Assembly (NCBI GenBank): GCA_017506865.1
Contig: JAFCMP010000025.1
Coordinates: forward strand, 310,001-374,000
DNA from: Tribonema minus
Lineage: Eukaryota; Sar; Xanthophyceae; Tribonematales; Tribonemataceae
Length of the DNA stretch: 64,000 bases
Reading direction: 5' to 3'
Shown: positions 12,001-21,800 of the stretch, in pieces
Position numbering within the stretch: position 1 is the stretch's first letter
Layout: each line of letters begins with the position of its first letter
Translations under genes and position numbers: made by a program
The notes under the pieces: generated by a model
Seen by the model: only the letters and a program-made list of their open reading frames with translations
Told to the model about the DNA's origin: nothing
The model's database searches: none

Positions 12001-15000
12001 ATCTCCACACTATGCCATGAGCAGCTCCATATACGTCGAAGCATCGTGGGCTGGACCGTGGCTGTCCAGGTTGGTGCATCAGCTCAGGGCTCCACCTGTG
12101 CATACCATGATCATCGACCAACTCCAAGTGTAAACAGGCCAAGGCCATCAGTTCAACTCCAGTATGTATGTATGAGGATGCCCGCAAGTGTGGAGCGGCT
12201 CGCCTCATCCACAGTTACAGCCGTAACCGCCGACTTGAACTTTTCTGAGAGCGTACATACCTCTGCGACTTCCCACTTCGTGCGCTTGCCGGGGAAGAAC
12301 CCGTTCGGTCCCGGCGGCGGCACCAAGTCTTCGTGCAGCCGGTACCTGCAGCCGTGTGACAGAGGCAGTGTGTGCAGACAGTGGTGTCGTGAGGACTGTG
12401 GCACGAGGCAGATTCAGTTGGTAACATGCGGCAGAACAGAGTGCAAGTTGCGAGAAGCTCGGCGCAAGGACGGAAACGTTGGGTGCGCCATCCAATTCAT
12501 AGCGATATTCCCATGTAAGCAACATGAGCCTCAGTGGGGGCGGTACCTGCAACTGTGCAATGACATCGGGGCGTGCACGGCGATTGTGAGCAGTGTAGCA
12601 TAGGGCAGAGTCAGTTTGTGCTGCAGCATGCGGCAGAACAGAGTGCAGCCATGGCGGTTGCAAGAAATTTACCGCGTGAGGACGGAGCATTTGGGTGCGT
12701 CATTCAATGTCGTTGCTCAGCCGTGACTGGCTAAAACGACCACAATTCTTGATGTGTTCAGGACAGTGATCACAAGCGACACGGCCCACAGTCTAGGGGC
12801 AGGAGCGTGATACAGCCGGCTTTGTCTAGGTAGTCGCACAGGCAGTGACGATACAGACAAATTTCAAGCGTCAGCGCTCGCACGGCGCCAAACGCCAGAC
12901 CCCAACACTAATCCTGATCCTCACCCTAGACCTAGCCCTATTTGTGACCCACTGCTGCTCGCAGTGCGCAAGGGAGCAGCCTTCATCTCATGCTCAAAAT
13001 GTTGCAAGGCGCCTACTGAGGGCGGCCTTTCACAGTGATACGAATGGCTGGTGCTCTCAGGTAACATGAAGATCAACGATTCACGGGGGCAGACAGGCTA
13101 AAGTGGAACTTCAAGAGGGGTAGTCCGCCGCATGAGATAAAATCGTCCGCATTACCAGGGTCAGACTTAGGGTTAGAGAGGATTTGCACAGCAGGCAACG
13201 CTGGCGAAATGAATGAGCCCGTGAGCGTATCACCGAGAAGGGCGCCGGCCCGAAGAGATAGGGTTAGGGTTAGGGCTGGTCATGATGGGCAGTTCGATGC
13301 ATGAGACGGGATCATACGTACTAACATCAAGGATGCGCAGAGCATGCTGCGGTGGCTGAAATAATTGAAACCATGAGCGCATCAAAGGATGAAATCGTGG
13401 GTGAATCAATGGAGAGGCAGGGAGAGCTGGCTAAAACATGCTGGTCCTGCAATTACAATCAGCATGCAAACTTACAATAACGTCAACCTAAATGTGTAAT
13501 CAGCCGTGAGCTCCAAACGTCACGTTGTGCGAGAGAGGCAGGCGCGATCCGCGGTTACCCTAACCCATAACCCATACTTCAACTTCTCACGGCACCTGAA
13601 TCTGAGGCCCTTGATGTGCTTTTGAAGCCACAGCGCGAGCCGCATAGACTGACCGCTCCTGCAACAGTTACACAGAATGAAACGGCTGTTGAGGAATGGC
13701 CTCAGAATTGTAGCACAGCAGTCGAGATTGACCCCAAAGTCTGCAGCGTGTGCGGCAAACAAAATCGCGCAGCATAGATTGCCTGTTACATGGTTGAGGC
13801 AACCTCACATTCTGCAGAGTCATGAAGTCTGCTTAGACTGTCCGCCACTGCCACATTCACACGGAGTGAAACGGCATTGGAGGAGTCATGCAAGATGAGT
13901 ACTCGTACATGCATTTGTAGACACCCTGGAAAGCAGTCAAGATCGACCCCAGCTCGCATTTGTGCGGCAAATACACTTGCACCGTGTCCCTTGCCTGCGA
14001 GTTGATGGGAATTTCAATTCGACAAAAGGCAACCTCAATTCTGCCACATTCGCAGCAGAGTATCTCAACAGACACACACCACAGCAGTCCATGACTAGAC
14101 GCAGCTGATCGTGGAAGGGTTATAATGGTCACAGCGCAGCTGATCGTGGAAGGGTTATAATGGTCACAGCGCCAGTAGTAGTGCATACAGCGCCATAGAA
14201 CGTTGCATAAGTTTGCACTTGGCCTTCTTCCCGCACATGCTGCATGGGCTTGCTTGAACCCAGGTGTTGGTGTTGCATGCTCCGCACCATCTGCTGCTCT
14301 GTCCGATGCCCTCTCAAGTGTGGCGGCAATTTGAGCGCAATTTGACTCACCTGTCCCAGATGCTGAACTCAAAGGACTGATGGTCCATATCGAGCTCCGT
14401 CTTGTCTGTTGTGGACAGATCCGGTTTCCTGGGGGTCGGGGGGGCGGGGGGGGGGGGGCGGAGGCGGATGCTGAGCATTGGGCATTCATGAATCATACCT
14501 ACCTATGGTGACAGGGTACAAGTCAATGTTCCACCGCGCGCGAGTGTGAGAAAAACAAAGAAATGGCGACGCATGGTGAGGTGGGTGCCATGCGCCAAGC
14601 GTGGTGATGTTCTACCGTGGCCCTAGCCGATAGCTTACTTTAAACTGAACACAAATTCTACCCTCGTGTAATACGCAGAAGCTAAGACATGGCAGCGCAG
14701 CAGCACGCTGTCATCCACGGAGTAAACAGTTCGAATGGCGGGCGGAGTGAGCGCTATGAAGCGATGGTTGAGCGCTGTTGACGGTGTGCTTCTCTCGCGC
14801 CTCGTGCGCAGCGCGCATCGAGGCTGCTGCAGCAATAGCGCCGTGTTCATGTAATGATGTGCTGCGGTTAGGGTAGCGTCATCACCATATGCAGTCACAG
14901 CCACACTACACCTCCGAACTACACACTTTGAAGCATAAATGATGTACAATAAGTATACTTTGAAAGCGCAGACTCATGAAATGTATACTTTCAAGTGCAA

Positions 15001-18000
15001 CTCTGAGCGTGACACTTCGCAATATGTCCGTGCACACATCCACATATACTTCGCATACATTTCAGACTTCAAGTATTGTACAAGGCTGAAGTACAACGCA
15101 ACAGGTGTGCTATTTTGACGTACTTCAAATATGCTTACACTCACCAGTTTGGGTCTGCCATCAAGAGATGCGTAGTGTTGAAAGAGTTCTGCCAAGAAGT
15201 ACTTACTATATGCCATATTCACCAGTCTGGATCTGCCATCAAGAGGTGCATAGTGTTGGAGTAATTCTGCCATACATATGCCCACACTCACCAGTCTGGA
15301 TCTGCCATTAAGAGGTGCGTAGTGTTGCGGTAGTTCTGCCACGCAGCATCCAGCGCTAGATTTCGTGCCCCCGCGAAACCGTCAAAGGTGTACTTGTACA
15401 CGGTCCTGCAGAGCAAGGAAGACACAGAGTCAGTGCAAAACCATAAACATGAAGTACTTCGAAGTATTCAGTTTGGAAAAACAATCAGCACAAGAAGGGG
15501 TGGCAGCAGGATGATCAACTGTGCAAGTGGTCTCCATATCGTTTGGCAGGATCAGAAGTGATGCACACGGCCCCAATCCTCGTTCACTCAGAGCCAATAG
15601 CAGCTGTGAGGGACCTGAAGAGCGCGGATGGGAGCCAAAATGCATATGATGCGTGACATTGCTCAGCATCAAGCAGCGCCGCACTGCTCATCACAGCACT
15701 GCACTGCTCCTGCAGGTACTTGGACGAATGTCATTGTAGAGTGCTGCAGATGGCACAGAAACTGGTGTTGTGCTGCAGACATGTACTAACACGCAGCAGC
15801 ACCGCAGCACGCGCAGCGCAAATGCGTCGCAGCAAAGGCCATTTGGGCTGTACATTGTCAGGGTGCATTATGGCAGTCCAAGGGTGCGCATTGTCGGGTC
15901 AGAGCGCGCATGCACACGCACAGCGATGCTGGCGTTGTTTTCGCAATGCTGCACAGCTTGTGATGCTATGATGCGTGGCATGGCGCAGCACCAAGCGGCA
16001 CCACACTGCTCACAGCAGCACACTGCTCCTGCAAATGCAAACAAGGAATGTCATGTTCATGTCTTGAAGGCGGCGGGGTAGCTGGTGTTGTACTGCGCAT
16101 GTGGCACGAGCAAGACGCAATATAGTCTTTCGGCGGCAATTGCAGGAACGCATGCATTCCTCAGCCACGCCTACTGCACTGCGTTCAACGCGTCGAGGCA
16201 CGGCACATATAATACTCCCAGCACCGTGCTGAACCGCGATGAACACAACCGCAGCGCACATGTGGTGCGCTGCAACCGCCAGACCACCACTTTGGTGTCC
16301 ACAGCAGCAGCCATGTTGCACATGACTGACGTTAGCGCGGCGCGCAGCGCGGCAGTACCCAGGCGGTGCCATGTGTTCAACGCACTGATGCCATAGCAGC
16401 GATGTGTGTGGCTCTCGCCTACGTGCTGCGTAGTACAGGTGTACATCCGCAGCGCTTGCGGTGCGTATGCGTCCTGGCAAATGGCCGTTCAGGCGCCCCG
16501 CATCATCAGGTCAAAGGTAGCGCAATGCGGCCCTCTATGACACACCGTGCAGCGTCACAGCTTGCAGTGAACATTCAAGCTCAACATCGTACGTGATGCC
16601 GCAAAGTCTATTATTGAAGTAGCATACAGGGAAAATGAGCTTTGAGCTCCCACCTGGGCATCCACGACGGCAGCGACGCGTGTATCGCCCCAATGCTGTC
16701 ATCGTCCGTGCGGTCATCCACTCCAAACACAAAGCAGTCCGCCACGTCCCGCCACAGCGGCAGGTTGAGCCTGGCGAGCAATCATCGACATCGTTTAGCA
16801 GTTTGCAATTCCAGTGTTGTGCAGCTTCACAATGAACGTCTGTTCGATGTTATGCCGCTTCGAATTCACCCTTCAAGAGTGCAAGTTGTCCAGTCTCCAG
16901 AGTTCAGAGTCAACACAAAGCAGTCCGCCACGCCCCGCCACAGCGGCAGGTTGAGCCTGGCCAGCAAATGTCAGCACTTATTTGCGGTTTGAAAATTGGT
17001 ATTATACATCTGAACGATCTGTGTCTGTGACCATTTGCATGTTCCATGTTTGCCGCATCAGATTTGCGCCTAGAAAATGCAAGCTGCCCCATTGGCGTTG
17101 GTTTGCAAAGTGCGAGGGTACTGACTACGAATGATCAATGCGCGCGTTGCTGTTGGTGAGCTCAGCATTTGTTGGCTCGTCAATGCGCCTTTCACACATG
17201 ATGAGCTTAATCTACTGCCTGCACAACCGTAAAGTGTCAAAGTGGAGCAGTCCGCTGCACTGCATGTACTGCCTGGGGAGCAGGCGTCGCTTCGTCGTCA
17301 GTGCTCAAAATACTGATCTCTGGAGCGGTGCAACAGGTATGCTAAGCCGCATAAGCGCAGGAGCACCGCAACAGCAGCTGTGCTACCAGCCTATCCCCGG
17401 GCCAACACACTGTGTGCACGTTGCACGTGATAGCTCAGCCTGTACGCAGCAGACAATACCTGTCGCCGCCAGCAGTATCCAGTGCGGTCGGCAGTGGTCA
17501 GCAGTTGCTGAATATTGACATGGCGAGGCTGTTACTGCTCAAACTAATCAATAATGAACCCTGCATAACATAGCTGCTTGCATTTGCTACTTAAGACATT
17601 GGCTTTTGTACTTGAGTCCTCCATGTTGCACCAACAAACTCAAAGTGGTTGGCCCAGGTCTCGTACACACACGTAAACAAATGGCACTACCAACAGTGGC
17701 CTCATTGCAGTTCTGGTGCTATTTCCTTGCAAATTGTCTGGCGGGGTCCTCACTGCCATGGCATGCTAGTCGACGGCAACATCAACCATACAAATCAACA
17801 ATATTAGATTTAGAGTCAAGAGTCTCGTGAGCATTTTGAATATGTGCTGCCAACTCATCACCATCTGCTGCAAGTAACCTCAATGCCTGGGCAGGACATA
17901 ATTGTTCCACATTTGCAGCTTCAATGATGATAGCTATCAGTGGCAGGCCGGACCTCTGCATCCCGCCGCTTGCACTTTGGTCATGAATATCATGGCATAT

Positions 18001-18594
18001 CGCGTGTCGTGAGTTGTGGCATGTGAATGATGCAAGAAGCTGTGTGTGTTGTGTCCGCAGGGCAAACAAATGCGAGTATTTCGAGCCAACTCTTGCGAGC
18101 ATTTCGAGCCAACTCATCACCATCTGCTGCAAAGTGCGCAGCACAAAATTGATGTGCCAGATTTGCAGTTGTTCAGAATGATAGCTACAATTGGCAGGCC
18201 GTACTCTGCGTCTCACAGCTTGCACTCTGGTCATAAATATTATGAGGTAATTACAGTCGTGAATTGACTGTGCGACTGATGCACAAGAAAGCTGTGTGTG
18301 TTGTGTCTGCACGTCAAATGCAGAGGCGGTGGTGCCTCACCTGAGATTTGCTTCCTCATTTCTGATGATCATCAGGATGCAAAGTGTGCATGGGGGTGGC
18401 GGAAGCGCCGGCGGCAGAGAAGCAGCGGTGATGTACTCCTCCCCTTGCGCCACCGACACCAAAATCACCGAACAGCAGCAGATCCAACGCAGCAGCTTGA
18501 GGCACACCCATTCTCGCCCTAGTGACGCTGCTCCCGCCATTCGCCCTCCGTCTGGTCTCCTTTTGCTGAGCATGCCAGCCAGCATGCTGTGCAC
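14..18594 (-). CDS. GT2-like glycosyltransferase with TPR-like region and unrecognised C-terminus (18 exons, left end open)
   Basis: Probable Golgi or ER glycosyltransferase. Exons, in order: 18594-18341, 16770-16654, 15405-15292, 14428-14351, 13658-13596, 12345-12261, 11477-11323, 10332-10141, 9621-9488, 8890-8784, 7444-7385, 6627-6575, 5463-5265, 4825-4728, 3987-3881, 2235-2144, 1653-1447, 116-14. Reading phase is kept at every join, giving about 739 residues before the window edge. Residues 1-55 carry a hydrophobic signal or anchor segment followed by a proline stretch. Residues about 70-240 look like a GT-A fold family 2 enzyme: CILMIIRNEEANLR, then FGVDDRTDDDS, DGFAGARNLALDAAW, and MADPDW in the place of the metal-binding DxD. 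Residues 238-400 resemble the helical TPR repeats that follow such domains in bacterial proteins (HTLFYLGITMLAR, EAKKWYRKCIAYD). Exons 1-11 are well supported; 12-18 are less sure. The third-last intron uses a GC donor. The family is inferred from motifs only. Confidence 0.72.
870..1440 (-). repeat. About four decayed copies of the exon 17 donor edge
   Basis: The end of exon 17 and its donor (ending at 1447) recur at about 1300-1395, 1230-1290, 1160-1225 and 870-910. Each keeps a CTCACC or CTCGCC core, which is the donor in complement, followed by a piece of the exon. The copies are separated by TGCAG and ACTTCAACTT-like sequence. Confidence 0.75.
2113..2134 (+). repeat. Interstitial telomere-like repeat
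   Basis: Three TTAGGG units and one TTTGGG lie inside an intron, next to the exon 16 donor. Similar short runs occur at about 6808-6830, 6895-6925 and 13258-13275. They are far too short to be a chromosome end. Confidence 0.6.
2555..3062. repeat. Imperfect long inverted repeat, arms about 180 bp
   Basis: Positions about 2555-2745, read in reverse complement, match about 2875-3062 read forward. Shared landmarks are TTTCTGGATGACCG, GTCTCACCC, TGTCACACCCGCC and CAACCCCCACG, in the same order, followed by CCCACGTAG and GAAGC. By eye the arms are roughly three-quarters identical with a spacer of about 130 bp. It lies in the intron between exons 15 and 16 and could fold into a long hairpin. It may be a folded-back element or a duplicated, inverted piece of a lost exon. 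Confidence 0.7.
3222..3300 (+). repeat. Dispersed direct repeat, copy 1
   Basis: About 80 bp matching 5034-5112 (CGC-TCCCCC, TTCTGTGCCCC, then TTTTGGC-CCA and ATTGCC-AAAA). Both copies are in introns of the minus-strand gene and have the same orientation. Origin unknown. Confidence 0.6.
3465..3765 (-). repeat. Two decayed copies of the exon 15 donor edge
   Basis: The exon 15 end (arginine- and leucine-rich stretch before GESPAQA) and its GC donor recur at about 3465-3545 and 3670-3770. The CAAGCAGGCAAGA context is kept in at least the nearer copy. They are embedded in sequence rich in TACTTCAAGAG. Confidence 0.7.
3975..4600 (-). repeat. Tandem array of the exon 15 acceptor edge
   Basis: Units start near 3975, 4150, 4284, 4460 and 4518, each beginning with the complement of GGTCTGGTAGA-AGCCTGC. 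Each carries the acceptor AG, about 20 bp of exon 15 and a GTATGTATGCACA-rich intron stretch ending near a GCGCATTGGTGA-like segment. The unit length varies from about 60 to 180 bp. Confidence 0.75.
5034..5112 (+). repeat. Dispersed direct repeat, copy 2
   Basis: Partner of the repeat at 3222-3300, in the same orientation and about 1.8 kb away. Confidence 0.6.
5530..5610 (-). repeat. Copy of the exon 13 acceptor edge
   Basis: The first about 65 bp of exon 13 with its acceptor reappears here, differing at a few bases (GPIVDDA-DIANLKLELD in both). It lies just upstream of the exon used in the model. Confidence 0.8.
5762..5786. repeat. Poly-G tract
   Basis: A G-rich mononucleotide run. Similar C or G runs occur at about 640-665, 6185-6205, 14430-14460, 31430-31445, 44870-44890 and 44925-44940. 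Lengths are prone to assembly error. Confidence 0.8.
5888..5962. repeat. TA and GTATAC-rich microsatellite
   Basis: A TATATATATATA run followed by TGTATATATAC and GTGTATACACATGTATGC-type sequence in an intron. Confidence 0.7.
6034..6134 (+). other. Exon-like open stretch on the opposite strand, alanine- and glutamine-rich
   Basis: On the plus strand, inside an intron of the minus-strand gene, 101 bp reads as a short amphipathic or coiled-coil-like peptide (LEEQAEAIQAVQAQAATAQA and onwards). It is followed by a consensus donor, CCA|GTGAGT, at 6135. Its GC content is that of an exon, unlike its flanks. I see no partner exons. It could be a nested gene piece, a remnant of a mobile element or chance. 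Confidence 0.35.
6480..6525 (-). repeat. Copy of the exon 12 donor edge
   Basis: TTGTCCTTGAAA-TGGCTCACCTGC is present at about 6480-6503 and again at about 6553-6577, the donor of exon 12. The repeated donor supports exon 12 as a real exon. Confidence 0.6.
7630..8780 (-). repeat. Five to six tandem copies of the exon 10 donor edge
   Basis: The end of exon 10 (YDCFLPIQ) with its donor CAG|GTGAC recurs at about 8625-8690, 8470-8540, 8325-8390, 8185-8250 and 7905-7935, with a weaker trace near 7630. The unit is about 150 bp. It includes a TTCTGGAATGGACTTG segment and, in two copies, a longer piece with CAGCTAAATTGCCGCTGAAG. Confidence 0.85.
9684..9835 (-). repeat. Two copies of the exon 9 acceptor edge
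   Basis: The acceptor and first about 30 bp of exon 9 (WIAHDHHY) recur at about 9684-9735 and, more decayed, at about 9785-9835. Confidence 0.8.
9850..10105 (-). repeat. Two to three copies of the exon 8 donor edge
   Basis: The last about 60 bp of exon 8 and its donor recur at about 10030-10100 (close match) and 9935-9975, with a trace near 9850. AACAAGGCACTTCAGGAG lies between copies. Confidence 0.8.
10975..11240 (-). repeat. Three copies of the exon 7 donor edge
   Basis: GCATCGTGATGCC next to a CTCGCGAGCAT or CCTTGCGAGCAT block, which is the complement of the exon 7 end and donor, recurs near 10980, 11100 and 11215. Spacers of about 110 bp carry ACTTCAACA and AACTGTCGAG-type sequence. Confidence 0.8.
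11595..12110 (-). repeat. Three copies of the exon 7 acceptor edge
   Basis: The first about 75 bp of exon 7 with its acceptor (EGAL--HTNIHGH-RGLHRF) recurs at about 11620-11695, 11800-11865 and 12030-12100. Divergence grows with distance from the exon. Confidence 0.85.
12345..12720 (-). repeat. Duplicated intron segment carrying the exon 6 acceptor
   Basis: A unit of about 200 bp starting at the exon 6 acceptor (CGGTACCTGCA in complement) is repeated once from about 12540. Shared blocks include ACATGCGGCAGAACAGAGTGCA and TTGGGTGCG-CAT. Confidence 0.75.
14101..14170. repeat. Perfect 35-bp tandem duplication
   Basis: Positions 14101-14135 are repeated as 14136-14170 (GCAGCTGATCGTGG and onwards) inside an intron. 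The identity suggests it is recent. Confidence 0.9.
15143..15290 (-). repeat. Two copies of the exon 3 donor edge
   Basis: The last about 50 bp of exon 3 with its donor (H-L-MADPDW|GTGAG) is repeated at about 15217-15280 and 15143-15205. A potential donor is kept in each. Confidence 0.85.
16915..16972 (-). repeat. Copy of the exon 2 acceptor edge
   Basis: The acceptor and first about 45 bp of exon 2 (LNLPLWR-VADCFV) are repeated here, upstream of the exon, with two or three base changes. Confidence 0.85.
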
Positions 18595-18850
18595 TTCACC
18601 GCATTAGCGCCTCTAGTGTGATGCATCACATCTGCAACTTCAACGGGTAATTAAAGATCTTCAAATTGGATCCATCCTTTTAAAAAGATCTGGAGAGACT
18701 ACCTACACGGACTGTGTGGACCCGATTGCGCACTCGAATAACCTGTACGCGTAAGTCTGCAGGGCTTGGCGTGTGCTGCAATGCCGCCGATTCACACCAC
18801 ACGAAATCTTCGGCTTCGGCATTAAGTCCGTGATCACCAGCTCAAAGATG
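18595..18850. promoter_or_regulatory. Divergent promoter region
   Basis: Only about 256 bp separates the start codon of the glycosyltransferase (minus) from that of D2HGDH (plus), so both promoters and 5' leaders must overlap here. It holds a perfect 14-bp palindrome, TGTGATGCATCACA, at 18617-18630, and an AT-rich TTTTAAAAAG block near 18678-18688. Their function is inferred. Confidence 0.5.
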
Positions 18851-21800
18851 ATGCCAAGAGTGGGTTTGAGGCAGGTGCGGAAGCTGCGGAGCTTGGCAGG
18901 CGGCAGCTTGCGCAGCATCACCAGCAAGCAAGGCGGCCATGGCGATGGAAAAAGCAGCAGATTCACATCAGCGACGGCGGAAGACATAGATGTTTTCAGA
19001 AGCATTGTGGGGGAGGAGGGCTTAGTCACGGATGCGGAGGACCTTGTACCTTACAATACTGACTGGATGAAGAAATGGTCCGGTAAGAGTTGCTGCATTT
19101 TGCCTGTAAACATTCATTCATATTCGCGCTCAGCTGCACTAGCAGGTCTACCGCGCTGCTGCAAACTCCGCCATCGTTTCATGCACGACCTGACAGCGAG
19201 CACTAGTTTCACGCCTCCGGATGCAATAACTATACAATTGCAGGTTCAAAAGCAGCAGGTCCACATTTTTTTCTGCTGTTGTGTCGTCTCTTTGAGGGGC
19301 GTGAGATGCCAGAGGTGCAACACCCCCACACACGTCCAGGGTGCTCGCAAACTGCCACATGCACACTGTCACCATCGCATCGAAGACGCAGACTCTCAGA
19401 GCACACCTGCTGCTGGTCAGATGAACATGCTTTTTAAGTGTTGAGGTACCCGCCGGGCACCGCCCCCCTCCGTCGCTGCGTGCGCAGGCGGCTCCCGCGT
19501 TGTCAGGGTCCTCGCGCACTGCCACATGTATATTTTCACGATTAAACTGAAGGCACAGACTCTTAGATCACACCTGCCACTGGTCAAGTGAACATGCTTC
19601 TAAAGTATTGAGGTACACACCGCGCACCGCCCCACTCCGTTGCTGCGCACGCAGGCGCCTCCCGCGTCGCCGTCCTGCCCAGGACCACGGAGCAGGTGTC
19701 CAGGGTGCTCGCGGACTGCCACGCACACGTTAAATCACAGCAACAGACCAGGAACAGCTGCTCAAAGCACGCCTGCCGCTGAATGAAACAATCGCTCTTT
19801 GCCCCCCCCTCCGCCGCCGCACGCACGCACGCACGCGCGCAGGCTCCTCCCGCGTCGTCGTCCTGCCCAGGACCACGGAGCAGGTGTCCAGGGTGCTCGC
19901 GCGCTGCCACATGCACATTTTCACGATTAAACTGAAGGCACAGACTCTCAGAGCACACCTGCCACTGGTCGAATGAACATGTTGTTGAAGTGCTGAGGTA
20001 CACACCGCGCATCGCCCCCCTCCGTCGCAGGCTCGTCCCGCGTTGTCGTGCTGCCCAAGACCACGGTGCAGGTGTCCAGGGTGCTCGCGCACTGCCACGC
20101 GCGCGCCATCGCCGTCGTCCCGCAGGGCGGCAACACGGGGCTCGTCGGCGGCAGCATACCCACGCGCGACGAGGTCATCCTCTCGACGTCGCGCCTGAAC
20201 GAGATCGTTGCGTTCGACGCCGCGGGCGGCGTGCTGACGTGCGGCGCGGGCTGCGTGCTGGAGGCGCTCGACGCGTACCTGACGCCGCGGGGTCACTGCG
20301 TGCCGCTGGACCTCGGCGCCAAGGGGACGTGCCAGATAGGGGGGAACGTGAGCACGAACGCGGGGGGGGTGCGCGTCATGCGCTACGGCGCGCTGCGCGC
20401 GTCGGTTCTGGGGCTCGAGGTCGTGCTTGCGGACGGAACGGTGCTGGACCTGCTGCGCACGAACCGCAAGGACAACACGGGGTGAGTGGGTGTGTGTGGT
20501 TCTGCGTGGCCGTGATTGAGCGTTGAAATGGGCCGCTGTGTTGTTTCAATTGGTTTTGTGAGTGTAGCAGGTGAAGGCAGGAAGCTGCACAATATTTGCC
20601 ATGGGCTGCTAGGGACTGTTCTCGGCATGCAGATTGTTATCGTGTGTGGAAAACGGTGCTGTACCTGCTGCGCGCGAACCGCAAGGACAATGCGGGACCA
20701 TCCGCAATGACAATGCGGGGCGAGTACGCGCGATTTTGCTGAGATGCGGGCGCCGTGAAGTACAACAAAGGACACACAACACAGTGTTCTTTGGCCTTGA
20801 ATCTAGTTTTGTGCAGCCTTGAGCACAAACTCATGGATTACGTGTGGCTGCTGCTCACTCTGCAGCCACAAATAGTGCAATGTATATTTGGCAACGCCCA
20901 GGTCTCTCAACCACAGAGCATTGCACTTCATCAGCCATGGCTGCCGCGCGAGGGACTGTTGTTGGCCTGCAGATCGTTCTTACAAATGGAACGGCGCAGG
21001 GCCGTACTGATTGGAATCAAGTGTACCGCTACCGCTGCAGATGTGACGTTGCGTTGTGCTGCGCTATTGTCAGTGCATTCCGCAATATATCATTGTTTGT
21101 CCTGGCCTTCACCCCATGACACCATCAGTCCACTTCTGCAGCGGTGGGATCACCGTTGGCCTGCTGCACCTCATCACAGTGTGTTTCAGGCACACTGTCG
21201 GCTCCTCCACACTCCGCTGGCAACTGCAACTTCAACCTGAGCGTCACCAGGGGCACTCATTTCCTTGTACTGTAGATACGACTTGCAACAGCTCCTCATA
21301 GGCACAGAGCGCACGCGGGGAGTGTTTATTGAGGACTTCGCTGCAAGTCTAACTTCAACTTCAACTTGAACCTCACCACCACACCCTTTTCTTGTCTTGC
21401 AGTTATGATCTGAAACAGCTCTTCATAGGCGCGGAGGGCACGCTGGGAGTGTGTACAAGTCCACTTCAACTCAAATTTCTTGCACCCTGTGTACAAGTCC
21501 ACTTCAACTTCTCGCACCCTTCTGTTCTTGTGCTGCAGCTACGATTTAAAACAGCTCTTCATAGGCGCGGAGGGCACGCTGGGAGTCGTCACCAAGGTCG
21601 CCATCGCGACGCCGCCGCGGCCGACGGCCGTGAGCGTCGCCATCTTGAAGTGCCCGAACTTCGATGTCGTGCTTCAACTCTTCGCGCTCGCGAAGACGGC
21701 GCTCGGCGAGATTCTGTCCGCCGTCGAGCTCATGGACAGCCTGGCGGTGGAGACGGCGATGGCGCGGTGTCCGGGGCTGAAACGGCCGATGGAGCTGGAG

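Noticed and set aside
20383-20775. Antisense gene over D2HGDH exon 2
   Set aside because: High GC and lack of stops explain the frame. It has no domain or start context.
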